Origin: Vulcanimicrobiota bacterium
GTDB taxonomy: Bacteria; Vulcanimicrobiota; Vulcanimicrobiia; Vulcanimicrobiales; Vulcanimicrobiaceae
Assembly (NCBI GenBank): GCA_003168375.1
Contig: PMSI01000003.1
Coordinates: forward strand, 930,001 to 994,000
Length of the DNA stretch: 64,000 bases
Reading direction: 5' to 3'
Shown one piece after another: positions 26,290-35,519 of this stretch; position 1 is the stretch's first letter, and each line of letters begins with the position of its first letter. Position numbers and translations under genes: made by a program. A model generated the notes under the pieces. It did no database searches, was not told where the DNA came from, and saw only the letters and a list, made by a program, of their open reading frames with translations.

Positions 26290-29200
26290 TCATGCGGTGA
26301 CCCACGGGTCACCCGGCAGGAGGCTCAGCTGGCCCGGTGGCCCGGCGTCGAGTGCCGGCCTCGGGGCTGTTGCGAGTTCGATGAAGCGGCAGACGCCGTT
26401 TGCGATGCGGACGTCTTCGACGGAGCCGCAGCGGTGGGTGCGCAGCGCCGGGCTGCCGACCAGGACGGCGAGCGCGCGTGCTCGGGAGATCGCCACGTTG
26501 AAGCGCTGGCGGTCGAAGACGAAGCTCACGCCGCGCGACGCATCCTCCGGCGTCGATGCGGCAGTTGCGAAGAATACTACGTACGCCTCGCGGCCTTGGA
26601 ACTTGTCGACGGTGCCAACCTGGACGCCGGCGCAGGCCGCCCGAGAGGCGAGCTCACGCCTGATGCAGAGCACGTGCGCGTTATACGGCGTTACCACGAT
26701 GATGTCGGCCGCCGTCATCGGGCGCGTCCGGCCTTCGACGTCGGTGACGGTGCCGTGCAGCAGCGTTTCGATCTCGTCGGCGATCCGGCGTGCCTCCTGC
26801 GGCGATTTCTGCGCGTTGAACTCATGCGACACCGGAAGATACCGCAGGCCCGTGCCGGAGAGCCCCGTGCTCGCGACGTTCTGGCGCTGGCGACCCGGGG
26901 CCGACTTGAGCTTCCCTTCGTAGAGCAGCCCCGAAATAAAGCTGCAGACGTCGGGATGCATGCGGTAGCTGTCGGTCAGCAGGATCCCGCGGTCGGGCGG
27001 GACGGGACGCAGCTCTCCGCCGAGCAGATGTTCCAGCACCGATGCGCCGACGTCGCCGGGGTGCTCGGTGTGCGTGACTTGCGCCAACTGCAATGGATCG
27101 CCGAGCAAGACGACGTTGCGCGCCGACGTCATTACGGCGATCGCGGCCGGCAGCGAGACCTGCCCTGCCTCGTCGATGAAGAGGTAGTCCAGGCGCTGGT
27201 CCATCGCGTTGGGACCGAACGCCCATGCCGTGCCTGCGAACAGGTGCGCGTCGAACGTCGCGAGCGGCGCGTCCTCGCTGATGAAGTGCGTGCCCGTGTA
27301 TTCCGTGTCGGGGTCGCCCTTCTTGGACTTCTTCACACCCGCGAACGAGACGCCGCGCACGGCCGCGACCCTCTCGACCTCGTCGAGCAAGTTGTGGATC
27401 GCCTTGTGGCTGTTCGCCGTGACGCCGACCGTCTTGCCGCGCTCGATCAGATCGACGATCAGCCGCGCCCCGATATACGTTTTTCCGGCACCCGGCGGAC
27501 CCTGGACGAACAGATAGCTCTCGTCGAGCGCGTCCGAGGTCGCGCGGATCGAATCTTCGTCGACCGTCACGGGCTGGATCGAGCTGCCGGCGACGCGGCC
27601 GGCCAAACGCGGCGTCGCGCGGGTCAAGACGTCGTACGCGGCGCGGTAACGACAGGGCCCCTCGGCGAGCAACGCTTCGGCGAAGCGCGCGATTGCGTCG
27701 AGCACCGAACTCGCCGGGATGATGCCGCGCAGGGTGATCGCCGGTGGAAGCGGCACGTCCTTGAGCGAGGGACCGCGCTTCAGCATCAGGCGGCCGAAGT
27801 CGTCGCCGTCCTCGATCTGGGTGATCTTCCCGGCGTCGGCCTTCGTGTGCGCGTCGTAGCACTCGTCTTTCCCGACTTTGTGGAGCTGCGCCGGGAAGCG
27901 GAACGCGTACTCCAGCGATTGCTTCAGCGGCAACGGCGCGCCGACAAGCTCGAGGCCGACGATCGTCTCGGCGTCGTCCTTGAGCTGGTCGGGATCTTCC
28001 TGATACGTGGCGCAGCGGTCGTGAAAGCGCCACCACACGGGCTTGTCCTCGCGCCAGTGGTACTCCAGCATGTGCCGCGCGAGAAAGAACGGCCGCACGC
28101 CGTCGAAGCGCGGGTCGTCGCTCTCCGGGTCGAAATCCTCCGGGATGCGTTCCTCGAGCCGCCGGATGAGATCACCGTGCGGAATCTTGCGTTCTTTGAT
28201 CTCCGCGGCGGGCTTGCCGGCGTACGGCGGGATCTCTACGCCGAGCTGTGCGGCGGCCTGTGCGCGCAACTCCAGCAGCCACGTGCGTAGCCCGTACGTC
28301 GAGACGCAGTCGTACTTGTTGTACGTCTCGAGGTCGTCGAGCAGCGCGTCTTTGCGGTGGGCGGCGTCACCGCGGGAGGCCAGCCACGCTTCGAACTGCA
28401 GGATCGACTCGTCGCCACCTTTCACGCCGGACGCATCGCCGCGCTTCCCGTAGTACTCCTCGATCTTCTTGATCGAGTAGCTCGGCTGGCCCACGACCAG
28501 CGCCTGGCGCACGACGCGGTACAGATCGACCAGCACCTCTTCGCGCAGGATCACGTCGACTTCGGCTTCGCGCGTCGCGTGTCGCAGCGCCAGCTTCTGC
28601 AGCGCCGTCTTCTCGTACGAGGCGTAGTGGTAGATGTGCATCGCAGGGTACTGTTCGCGACGCGCCATGACGAAGTCGATGAACGCTTCGAACGCGCGCT
28701 TCTCGGCGAGCCGATCGCTCGACGGCCGCTCGGATCGATCGCAGCCCCAGAACGGTTCGAAGTGATCGTCGTCGGCCGTGTAGACGCCGAACAGATACTC
28801 AAGCCCCGTGCCGATGTCGTAGTACGGGTCGCCTTCCATGTCGAAGAACACGTCGCCGGGCGAGGTTTCGGGCAGCAGGCAGAAACCGCGGTGGTTTTCG
28901 ACCGCGTCGGCGATGAACTCGTAGCGGTACGGATTCGGATCGTGCGCGGCGAGCGCGCTGCGCTGCTCGCCCTGCAGGCGCGCCTGGCGGCGGAGCTTTT
29001 CGAACGTCGGCGCGACCATCTTCTCGGGGCGGTCGACATCGGGCGCGATCGCGAGCGCGGCCAGCGTCGTGATCCCGGCGCCGTTGAGCCGGCCGGTTTG
29101 GAGGCGCGTGATGCTGGCGACTTCGCTGAGGTGGTCGTCCTTCTTCCGCCGCGCCGCGCAGGTGGGATCCCACACGCACAGACTGCAATGGCTCACCGGC

Positions 29201-29826
29201 AACGGATACGTCGCCGCGTCATCGCCCAGCCGCTGCAGAAAGCGCGCTTTGACGTCGCGGTAGTACGCGGCGAAATCCTCGACGCGGAACGTGTGCCGCT
29301 CGCCGTTGCCCAGGATCACGTGCATCGAGCGCGACGCTGCGCCTTGCACGCGCGCGACGTGTTCGCTGTAGTAGCAGAGCTGCAGCAAGAAATACGGCTC
29401 GGTGTGGCGCGCGAGCTTGGTGTCCTCGACCTCGTAGTGCCAGTCCCAGCGCCCGCCCTCGAGCCGCTCGTCGATGCGGCGCAGGAAGTCGGCGTGGCCG
29501 ACCCAGACGCCGTCGAAGAACGTCGCCTGGTAGATGATGCGCGCACCGGACCACATCGCGGCTTCGGTCGCCTCCGCGGCGGCCCAGAGATCGCGGGTGC
29601 GCTCGATCGTGACGACGTCGTAGCCGTCGTCGCCGAGCTTCTCGAGGTAGGTGCGCTCGTGCTGCTCGCCCAGCTGCGCCAGGAGCTCCGCTTGGCCCGG
29701 GCGATCTTGCGGCCGCGCCAGGCCGTCGCGCAGCACGGCCAGATCGAGCGCCGTGAGGTGTTCGCAGGCGAGGAAGTTGTTGAGATCGGTCGCGGAGAGG
29801 ACGGTGGCGTTATCGAGCAGTTGCAA
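26290..29826 (-). CDS. TM0106-family RecB-like nuclease fused to UPF1-like superfamily 1 helicase
   Basis: The start chosen is a TTG at 29826 with AAGGAG eight bases upstream; frames reaching further upstream run through unlikely sequence. The product has 1178 residues. The N-terminus (LSATDLNNFLACEHLTALDL) and a later CSLCVWDPTC cluster supply four cysteines that fit the Fe-S-type RecB-like nuclease of the TM0106 family. An RNase H-like exonuclease segment follows (DVFFDMEGDPYYDIGTGLEY). The C-terminal half is a helicase with GPPGAGKTYIGARLI, FIDEAGQVSLPAAIAV, LLGDPLQLAQVTH and a final VGTVDKFQGREAYVVFF and SRARALAVLVGS. Role is inferred to be DNA repair or defence. Confidence 0.88.
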   Translation of the reverse strand: MQLLDNATVLSATDLNNFLACEHLTALDLAVLRDGLARPQDRPGQAELLAQLGEQHERTYLEKLGDDGYDVVTIERTRDLWAAAEATEAAMWSGARIIYQATFFDGVWVGHADFLRRIDERLEGGRWDWHYEVEDTKLARHTEPYFLLQLCYYSEHVARVQGAASRSMHVILGNGERHTFRVEDFAAYYRDVKARFLQRLGDDAATYPLPVSHCSLCVWDPTCAARRKKDDHLSEVASITRLQTGRLNGAGITTLAALAIAPDVDRPEKMVAPTFEKLRRQARLQGEQRSALAAHDPNPYRYEFIADAVENHRGFCLLPETSPGDVFFDMEGDPYYDIGTGLEYLFGVYTADDDHFEPFWGCDRSERPSSDRLAEKRAFEAFIDFVMARREQYPAMHIYHYASYEKTALQKLALRHATREAEVDVILREEVLVDLYRVVRQALVVGQPSYSIKKIEEYYGKRGDASGVKGGDESILQFEAWLASRGDAAHRKDALLDDLETYNKYDCVSTYGLRTWLLELRAQAAAQLGVEIPPYAGKPAAEIKERKIPHGDLIRRLEERIPEDFDPESDDPRFDGVRPFFLARHMLEYHWREDKPVWWRFHDRCATYQEDPDQLKDDAETIVGLELVGAPLPLKQSLEYAFRFPAQLHKVGKDECYDAHTKADAGKITQIEDGDDFGRLMLKRGPSLKDVPLPPAITLRGIIPASSVLDAIARFAEALLAEGPCRYRAAYDVLTRATPRLAGRVAGSSIQPVTVDEDSIRATSDALDESYLFVQGPPGAGKTYIGARLIVDLIERGKTVGVTANSHKAIHNLLDEVERVAAVRGVSFAGVKKSKKGDPDTEYTGTHFISEDAPLATFDAHLFAGTAWAFGPNAMDQRLDYLFIDEAGQVSLPAAIAVMTSARNVVLLGDPLQLAQVTHTEHPGDVGASVLEHLLGGELRPVPPDRGILLTDSYRMHPDVCSFISGLLYEGKLKSAPGRQRQNVASTGLSGTGLRYLPVSHEFNAQKSPQEARRIADEIETLLHGTVTDVEGRTRPMTAADIIVVTPYNAHVLCIRRELASRAACAGVQVGTVDKFQGREAYVVFFATAASTPEDASRGVSFVFDRQRFNVAISRARALAVLVGSPALRTHRCGSVEDVRIANGVCRFIELATAPRPALDAGPPGQLSLLPGDPWVTA

Positions 29827-29943
29827 GGACCAGGCTCCTTCAGGGCCTGACTGTATCGGCTCAGGGGGCCACCAGGGTGGCACACTGGTGAGCCGCCGGC
29901 TGAGTGCGGGTCCTCGTGAGTTCAACCCGGAAGGGCCGCCGAC

Positions 29944-30705
29944 ATGTACGAGAAGCAGATCGCGCGCGCCATCGCCGTCGTCGCGTTGGCACTTGCGCCG
30001 CTCGCGGCCGTCGCCGACGCCCCTTCGGCGGCAACGCCGCTGAAAATTGAGAGGCTGACGGCGCAGCAGCTCACCAGCATGCCCGGTTCCACGGTCCTCG
30101 TACTGCAGACCGGACGCAAGGCCTCGCTCCAAACCTTACGCATCGAACACACGGCCAGGCTAGCACGCTTCGCCAACGCCGGGACGCTGGCACTGCAACT
30201 GCGTGGCAAAATGAGTGGCTCCTCCGCTCCGGGCTACGTGATGGTCCCGATGAAGCTCGATCCGCACGGCGCTGCCGACTATCAAGCGTTCTGCGGGACC
30301 GTGATCGCCAGCGGATGCCTCTATTTTCCAGGCCCGACGGGATACTTTTCGCATCTGCCCGGACAAGACCAGAACCTGCTCTTCGACTACGATCCGCTCA
30401 TCACCGATCCCGGCGTGTGCAAGTCACAGGGCGGCATCATCCAAACGAACAATTCGCCGGCCGGTTGTGCCTACGGATATCCGTACACCTACACGTCGCA
30501 GTTCAACCCGGGGCCGGTGAAACCCGGACAGCAAATCGGGTCCTTCATCAAATCCACGCAGACGTGCACGCCGCCGGTGACGGTGATCGTCGATCACAAG
30601 GGCGCGATCGTCATGCAGGGCAATTTCGCCGCGTCGAACTTCAACGTCGTCACACCCTCGACGTTGACGTGCGTCGTGCGCGTTTCGGTGCCGCCGCTGT
30701 CATAG
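29944..30705 (+). CDS. secreted protein of unknown function
   Basis: 253 residues starting MYEKQIARAIAVVALALAPL, with a signal peptide cleaved near AVADA. The mature part has six cysteines (in AFCGTVIASGCLYF, GVCKSQGG, GCAYGYP, QTCTPP and LTCVVRV), suggesting disulfide bonds in the periplasm or outside. I recognise no domain. It is divergent from the TM0106 gene with a 117-base gap and convergent with the next gene. Confidence 0.75.
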   Translation: MYEKQIARAIAVVALALAPLAAVADAPSAATPLKIERLTAQQLTSMPGSTVLVLQTGRKASLQTLRIEHTARLARFANAGTLALQLRGKMSGSSAPGYVMVPMKLDPHGAADYQAFCGTVIASGCLYFPGPTGYFSHLPGQDQNLLFDYDPLITDPGVCKSQGGIIQTNNSPAGCAYGYPYTYTSQFNPGPVKPGQQIGSFIKSTQTCTPPVTVIVDHKGAIVMQGNFAASNFNVVTPSTLTCVVRVSVPPLS

Positions 30706-30714
30706 GCGCGGGGG

Positions 30715-31443
30715 CTATCGCTGGCGGAAGTTCGTCACCGAGACCTGGTACGCGTCCGTCGCCTTGTCGTAGTGCACGCTGTAGCGCGTCGGATACAGGC
30801 CGTGCTGGTGGACGGAGGCGGGCTGCGGATACGCCCCGGTCTTGTCCTGGTTCTTCAGGATCCACGCCTTGGTGAACATCACCTCGAAGAAGGCCAGCTC
30901 GCCGTTCCAGTAGCCGATGATCGGCGAGACCGTGAACTTTCCTTTGTTGAACTCGGGCGCGCTGCCCAGGATGTCGTGCATTCCCATCCCCGGCACGTAT
31001 CCGGGCGCGAGGATTCCGCCGGGCGGCAAGATCGCTTTCGCCGGCATCACCTTACCGAGCGGCGAGCTCGGGACGATGCCGCCGCGGACTTTCTCAGTGA
31101 TCGTGTAGAAGTGCACGTCGAAATGCGGCAGGGTGTAGACGTGGTCGGGCTCGTGACCCGTTGGATGCCACTGCAGGTTCGCACTCTGCACGAGGCCGGC
31201 GCCGGTCATCGGGAACGGCGCTTCGGAGCGCTTCGCGGGCGTCCCCTTCACCGCCGCGGCCGGGATCGTGAGGCCGATCGCGACGATCGCGTTCTTGGCA
31301 TCGCGCGTCACGTACGGTTTTGCGCCCGAATCGGTCCACGGCACCGGCGCCGACATGTCCATCGCCGCACCGGCGAGTACCGGCCCCACAACGAGACCAG
31401 CAGTAAAACACCCCGCGGCAATAGCGGCGCCGATTCGTGACAT
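30715..31443 (-). CDS. secreted DUF5602/TTHB210-like protein
   Basis: The second of two close ATGs (31443) has GGAGG six bases upstream, so it is preferred over 31449, which has no spacing. The 242-residue product has a signal peptide (MSRIGAAIAAGCFTAGLVVG). It contains HTLP-like YTLPHFDVHFYTITEKVRGG and HEPDHVYTLPHFDVHFY, the His-rich pattern of the DUF5602/TTHB210-like family. The C-terminus has QHGLYPTRYSVHYDKATDAY. Family function is unknown. It lies next to a tyrosinase pair, and the histidines could bind metal, but that is inference. Confidence 0.65.
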   Translation of the reverse strand: MSRIGAAIAAGCFTAGLVVGPVLAGAAMDMSAPVPWTDSGAKPYVTRDAKNAIVAIGLTIPAAAVKGTPAKRSEAPFPMTGAGLVQSANLQWHPTGHEPDHVYTLPHFDVHFYTITEKVRGGIVPSSPLGKVMPAKAILPPGGILAPGYVPGMGMHDILGSAPEFNKGKFTVSPIIGYWNGELAFFEVMFTKAWILKNQDKTGAYPQPASVHQHGLYPTRYSVHYDKATDAYQVSVTNFRQR

Positions 31444-31520
31444 TCGCATCCTCCAAGACCAGTACGGTAACCCTACCGGGAGATACGACGAACCCCGCCC
31501 CGAACCCCTACCTGCCCGCG

Positions 31521-31937
31521 TTAGTGCGGGGCGTCGAGGGTTGCGCTCTTCACCTTCGCGTCGGCGCCGGCGTCGGAGACGAAGCGCAGGTGCAGCGTGC
31601 CGTTGCGCATCGCGCGGCGCAGCGCGTCGGTGCCGGTCAGCACGATCGTCGCGTCGTGCGTGGTGGCGCTCTCGGAGGCGGCGTAGCCGACATAGCGCGG
31701 ATCGCTGTCGCCGGCGAACGGCTTCTGCGAGCCGTCGTCGACGTACACGCGGACGACGCCGTGCGCTTGCAGACCTTGGAGATGCAGCGTCAGCGTCGAC
31801 GCGGCGCGGCCGGCGAGGACGTCGGCGGCGTTGTGGGTGATCGTCGGCTTCACGCTCATTCCGCATGCGGACGCGAGCGAGACCGATGCGGCCAGCGCCA
31901 CGAAGAGCACCGGCAGCATCGGCCTCACGAGGTTCAC
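31521..31937 (-). CDS. secreted beta-domain protein, tyrosinase companion (PPO KFDV-like)
   Basis: 138 residues with a signal peptide (MLPVLFVALAASVSLASACG). The mature part is beta-rich: VVRVYVDDGSQKPFAGDSDP, then RYVGYAASES, and a helix plus strand LRRAMRNGTLHLRFVSD. In plant polyphenol oxidases the C-terminal KFDV domain has a similar order (a short DE..., a K-x-FAG stretch, a helix, then a strand pair). Resemblance is by eye and modest. The gene lies 21 bases after the tyrosinase stop, so it is co-transcribed. It may cap or chaperone the tyrosinase. Confidence 0.6.
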   Translation of the reverse strand: MNLVRPMLPVLFVALAASVSLASACGMSVKPTITHNAADVLAGRAASTLTLHLQGLQAHGVVRVYVDDGSQKPFAGDSDPRYVGYAASESATTHDATIVLTGTDALRRAMRNGTLHLRFVSDAGADAKVKSATLDAPH

Positions 31938-31958
31938 GTACCTATTCTACCACAATCG

Positions 31959-33395
31959 TCAGAACGCCACGATGTGCGCTTGCGCGGCGCGCAGTGGTAC
32001 CGGTGCGAACTGCCGCCCGCCGACCTGCGCCGAGAGCGTGAGTTTCGGCGCCGCGTTCGCCGCGAACATCCGCTCCGCGACCGCGGTGACCTCCACGACC
32101 GCGCTGGCATGGATCGGGTGCATCGACGTACCGTCGGGCGAGTCGGGGACGATCGCCAGATAGCCGATGACCTGGCCGTCGGATCGGATGTCGATGATCC
32201 CGCTCACCCCTTGCGGAATGGTGATGTTCTGGAATCCGATCGCGATGCGCTGCCCGGCGCGCGCCGAGGCGAGCACCTTGCTGCGCTGTTCGGGCAAGAC
32301 GCGGAAGACCGGATCGGGCCCGGGGATCGTGAACGGGGGCAACTGCTGGTAGATGACCGGCGCGGTGCGCAGCGGGAACGGGCGGAACGTATGCAGCGGG
32401 CCGATCGTGAAGTGCGGGAACGGCGTGTGCAGCACGAGCCCGCCGGTGTAGTTATAGCGCAGCTGCGCGGTGTGATCGAGCACGTCGGACGGTTTGATCG
32501 AGACCCAGTTCTTGTTCTCGTCGTAGAACGGCCACGCGGTGCTTCCGAAATAGCCCGGCGGCGGATTCGGACGCGCCGGTGTGAGATCGTCTTTCCAGTG
32601 CGCCCAGACGCGATCGACGTTGCAATGGTGCGCGTAGAAGATCGGATCTTGTGCGGCAGTCGAGAACGCGCCCATGTCGCCGCCGACCATCACGTGAACG
32701 TAGCCGTGCGGCTGGTTTTCGACCGCGCCGCCGCTGCCCGGGTTGCCGCCGAACGGATCCCAGCCGGTCAGCGCAAAGATCGCGCTCATCGTCGCCGCAT
32801 TCACGCCCGCCGCCGGCAGCGGCGTGCTCGCGCCGAGAGCGCGCGTGCCGTTGTACAGCGAGTTCGAGGACGAACCCGGCGTGGTGAATCCCGACGGCAT
32901 GACGAGATGCGCGGGATTGTCCCAATCCCAGTACGGCAACCGGAACGTCGGATCGCCGATCAGCTTGCCCAGGATCTTCTCGTGGAAGTACAGATAGGCG
33001 CGGTGCCACAGGAAGAACGTCCACTTGTAGTGGATGCCGCCGCCCGGCGCCATCATGCCGTCGCCGCAACCGCCGCACCACCAGCCGTGAATGTTGGCCT
33101 GCGCTCGGAACGAACGTCCGTCGGTCGCCGGCAGCGCACGCATCGCGGCGTACGCGCTCTGCAACTTGGTGAGATACGCGGCGCTGAGCGCGTAGGCGCT
33201 CGGACGCGTCTGGATCGCACGCGAATCGCCGGCCCAGGGGGTCGGGGGTCCCGGCGGAGTCGGCGGTGCGCAATGCAGCGGAACCGTCGCCGACGCCGAG
33301 CGCGGCAGCCCGGCGAGCACGGCCGACCCGCCGGCCGCAGCAGAAAGTCGAAGGAAACGCTCCCGGCCCAGGCCGGAACGGCGAGACTGGTCCAT
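31959..33395 (-). CDS. tyrosinase family copper oxidase
   Basis: 478 residues. The N-terminus (RRSGLGRERFLRLSAAAGGS) is arginine-rich and then hydrophobic, and could be a Tat signal. CuA ligands are H103, H122 and H131 (HYKWTFFLWHRAYLYFHEKI). CuB ligands are H230, H234 and H256/H257 (HGYVHVMVGGDMG; DPIFYAHHCNVDRVWAHW). This is the complete type-3 copper set of tyrosinases and polyphenol oxidases, which oxidise phenols to quinones. A 180-residue beta-rich C-terminal extension follows the catalytic domain, as in plant polyphenol oxidases. Physiological substrate is unknown. Confidence 0.92.
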   Translation of the reverse strand: MDQSRRSGLGRERFLRLSAAAGGSAVLAGLPRSASATVPLHCAPPTPPGPPTPWAGDSRAIQTRPSAYALSAAYLTKLQSAYAAMRALPATDGRSFRAQANIHGWWCGGCGDGMMAPGGGIHYKWTFFLWHRAYLYFHEKILGKLIGDPTFRLPYWDWDNPAHLVMPSGFTTPGSSSNSLYNGTRALGASTPLPAAGVNAATMSAIFALTGWDPFGGNPGSGGAVENQPHGYVHVMVGGDMGAFSTAAQDPIFYAHHCNVDRVWAHWKDDLTPARPNPPPGYFGSTAWPFYDENKNWVSIKPSDVLDHTAQLRYNYTGGLVLHTPFPHFTIGPLHTFRPFPLRTAPVIYQQLPPFTIPGPDPVFRVLPEQRSKVLASARAGQRIAIGFQNITIPQGVSGIIDIRSDGQVIGYLAIVPDSPDGTSMHPIHASAVVEVTAVAERMFAANAAPKLTLSAQVGGRQFAPVPLRAAQAHIVAF

Positions 33396-33620
33396 GCTGG
33401 CACCTCCGAAGCAGGGGACGGAGGGCCTTGGCCGGAGACACTACCAAGCCCTGGCTGGCTCGTGCGCGCGGCGTCACACCGAAGGACGGAAATCGCCAAC
33501 TGCAGCGAATCGCGAGACTGCCGTAGCCGACCTACGCAGCGAAGTAATCCTCCGCGAAAGCACCGCCGCAGTCATGGTGTCACCCTGACGCATCCCGCCG
33601 GTGTCACCATGTACGCTAGT

Positions 33621-33643
33621 GTCACCCTGAGCCTGTCGAAGGG
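33621..33643 (+). repeat. dispersed repeat copy before cycloisomerase gene
   Basis: GTCACCCTGAGCCTGTCGAA then GGG (one change from the other copies). Two shorter GTGTCACC motifs precede it at about 33578 and 33601, so the stretch looks like partial tandem copies. Confidence 0.75.
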
Positions 33644-33676
33644 CGACACCGCCACAACGTTTCTCTCGAAGGAACC

Positions 33677-34819
33677 ATGACCGAACCCATCGACCTCAAA
33701 ATAGCCAGCGTCGAAACCTTCCCCGTCGCACTACCAACGCTAGCGAACTTCGCGGTAAGCGGCGGCAGCGTAGCACGAGCCGGCGAACCATCGATCCGCG
33801 TGCTGGTGAAGGTCACCGCCGACGACGGCACCTTCGGCTGGGGCGAAGCAACCCCAATCCCATCCTGGACCTACGAGACCCTCGAATCCATCACGTCAAC
33901 AATAGATCGCTATCTAGCCCCGGTCGCAATCGGGATCCCGGTGTGGGACCTCGACCACCTAACCCGCGCCTTCGACCGCGCAATCAACCGCGGCTTCTCG
34001 ATTGGCATGCCGCTCGCCAAAGCCGCCATCGACGTCGCCGTGCACGACCTCCTCGGCAAAGCGCTCGGCCTCCCGGTGTACGCGCTCCTCGGCGGCAAAC
34101 GCGTCGACCGGATCCCACTCGGCTGGATCGTCTCAACCGAAGGCCCCGGCGGCGCAGAAGCCTCGGTGCAGGAAGGCCGCGGCCGCGGCTATCGCGCGTT
34201 CAAGGTGAAAGTCGGTCTGCACGGCGAGCGTGACGACGTGCGCACCGTCGAGCGCGTGCGCGCCGCCGCCGGCGACGACGCGTTCCTCTGGGTCGACGCC
34301 AACCAGGCCTACTCCGTCGACACCGCCCTGCGCGTCGCCCACGAGCTGGAACGCCTCAACGTCGCCGCATTCGAACAACCCCTCCCGGCGAACGACGTCG
34401 ACGGCCTGCGCCGCGTGCGCGAGCGCTCGGCGATCCCGGTCGCACTCGACGAATCGCTGCGCCACCCGACCGACCTGGCGACGTTCGTGAAACTCGGCGC
34501 GATCGACATCGCGATCGCCAAGGTCCAGCGCAACGGCGGCCTCACGCTCTCGCGCCGCCTCTGCCAGTACGCGCTCGACTCCGGCCTACGCCTAATGGGT
34601 TCCGGCCTCACCGATTCCGACATCGGTCTCGCCGCATCGCTGCACCTGTTCGCAGCGTTCGGCATCGACACACCGGTCGACCTCAACGGCCGCCAGTTCA
34701 TCGAGAGCAGCTACGCCCGCGAGACCGTGCACGTCGCCCACGGCGAAGCCGACATCCCCGATCGCCCCGGTCTCGGGATCGACGTCGACGAAGAGTGGCT
34801 ATTGCAGCATCTACGTTGA
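33677..34819 (+). CDS. muconate cycloisomerase-like enolase superfamily enzyme
   Basis: 380 residues. Enolase-superfamily N-terminal capping domain (VKVTADDGTFGWGEATPIPS) and barrel with K176/K178 in KVKVG, D207 in VDANQ, E233 in FEQPL, D258 in ALDES and K282 in IAKVQRNGG. This is the catalytic set of the muconate-lactonising-enzyme subgroup, which includes cycloisomerases, o-succinylbenzoate synthase and dipeptide epimerases; the substrate is not certain. The start follows GAAGGAACC. The first third uses A-ending codons more than its neighbours. A broken copy of codons about 155-265 lies at 36697-37010. Confidence 0.88.
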   Translation: MTEPIDLKIASVETFPVALPTLANFAVSGGSVARAGEPSIRVLVKVTADDGTFGWGEATPIPSWTYETLESITSTIDRYLAPVAIGIPVWDLDHLTRAFDRAINRGFSIGMPLAKAAIDVAVHDLLGKALGLPVYALLGGKRVDRIPLGWIVSTEGPGGAEASVQEGRGRGYRAFKVKVGLHGERDDVRTVERVRAAAGDDAFLWVDANQAYSVDTALRVAHELERLNVAAFEQPLPANDVDGLRRVRERSAIPVALDESLRHPTDLATFVKLGAIDIAIAKVQRNGGLTLSRRLCQYALDSGLRLMGSGLTDSDIGLAASLHLFAAFGIDTPVDLNGRQFIESSYARETVHVAHGEADIPDRPGLGIDVDEEWLLQHLR

Positions 34820-34988
34820 ACCACCAGCTTTTGTTAGGCGTCTGCAAAGAAGCGGCTGGCATCCTCTCAGCCGCAGGTTCCTCCGCACTGAAGTTCAACC
34901 TCACGGACAGATCCGACACTACCAGGATGTGCCGCTTTTTTTTTGGGCCGCCTCGTCTTACGCCATTGAGCGAAGGGGAAAATCAAGA

Positions 34989-35417
34989 ATGTCTATCCGC
35001 TTTCTCGCCGCAGCGGCGAGCGCCGCGTTCCTGTTAGGTGCCGCGACGGCTTGTTCCAGCGACAAGGGTCCGGTTGCTGTCGATACCGTGCAGCTCGCCA
35101 AAGATAACGGCAGCGGCAGCCACGGCGACGTCGTCACGGAATTCCACCCGAACGATGGCCCGGTGCACTGCGTGGCCACGCTCAACAAACCCGAAAACGG
35201 CACGAAGCTTCACTTCGACTTCATCGCCGTCGACGCGGCGGGAGCGAAAAACCAGAAAATCATAGGCGTCGACCTGACCACCGACGCGGTCGAAAATGTC
35301 GCCGACGGTCACTTCTCCTTGCCGAAGCCGTGGCCGGTTGGGAAATATCAGTGCGTAGTCACCCTCAACGGCAAACCGGCGAAGACCGTGGACTACGAGG
35401 TCACCGCGGCTTCATAG
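34989..35417 (+). CDS. small secreted lipoprotein of unknown function
   Basis: The ATG at 34989 gives 142 residues: MSIRFLAAAASAAFLLGAAT followed by the lipobox ACSSD. An AAGGGGA lies upstream. An in-frame start at 34929 would place 20 unlikely residues before the signal. The mature domain is beta-rich, with HCVATLNKPENGTKLHFDFI and KYQCVVTLNGKPAKTVDYEV, which resembles an Ig-like fold with two cysteines. No family is recognised. A strong terminator follows at 35467. Confidence 0.7.
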   Translation: MSIRFLAAAASAAFLLGAATACSSDKGPVAVDTVQLAKDNGSGSHGDVVTEFHPNDGPVHCVATLNKPENGTKLHFDFIAVDAAGAKNQKIIGVDLTTDAVENVADGHFSLPKPWPVGKYQCVVTLNGKPAKTVDYEVTAAS

Positions 35418-35466
35418 CCGGAGACCCGCCGCTTCGGAACCTGGGTAGCGCCAGGGTGAGCACATC

Positions 35467-35498
35467 AAAAACCCTCGAGATACGACTCGAGGGTTTTT
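35467..35498. terminator. rho-independent terminator
   Basis: A perfect 13-bp stem, AAAAACCCTCGAG paired with CTCGAGGGTTTTT, with a six-base loop. The T tract follows directly on the + strand. It can end transcription of 34989-35417, and the A tract makes it potentially bidirectional. Confidence 0.9.
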
Positions 35499-35519
35499 GA
35501 TTGTAGGGTACACGGTGCT

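Noticed and set aside
26134-28290. 718-codon plus-strand open frame antisense to the TM0106 gene
   Set aside because: Composition (Arg, Asp, Val runs) is typical of antisense frames in high-GC genes and no motif is present. The opposite strand has a complete nuclease-helicase.
31437-33680. 747-codon plus-strand open frame
   Set aside because: It lies antisense to the tyrosinase pair, and its translation is Arg/Gln/Val noise without domains.
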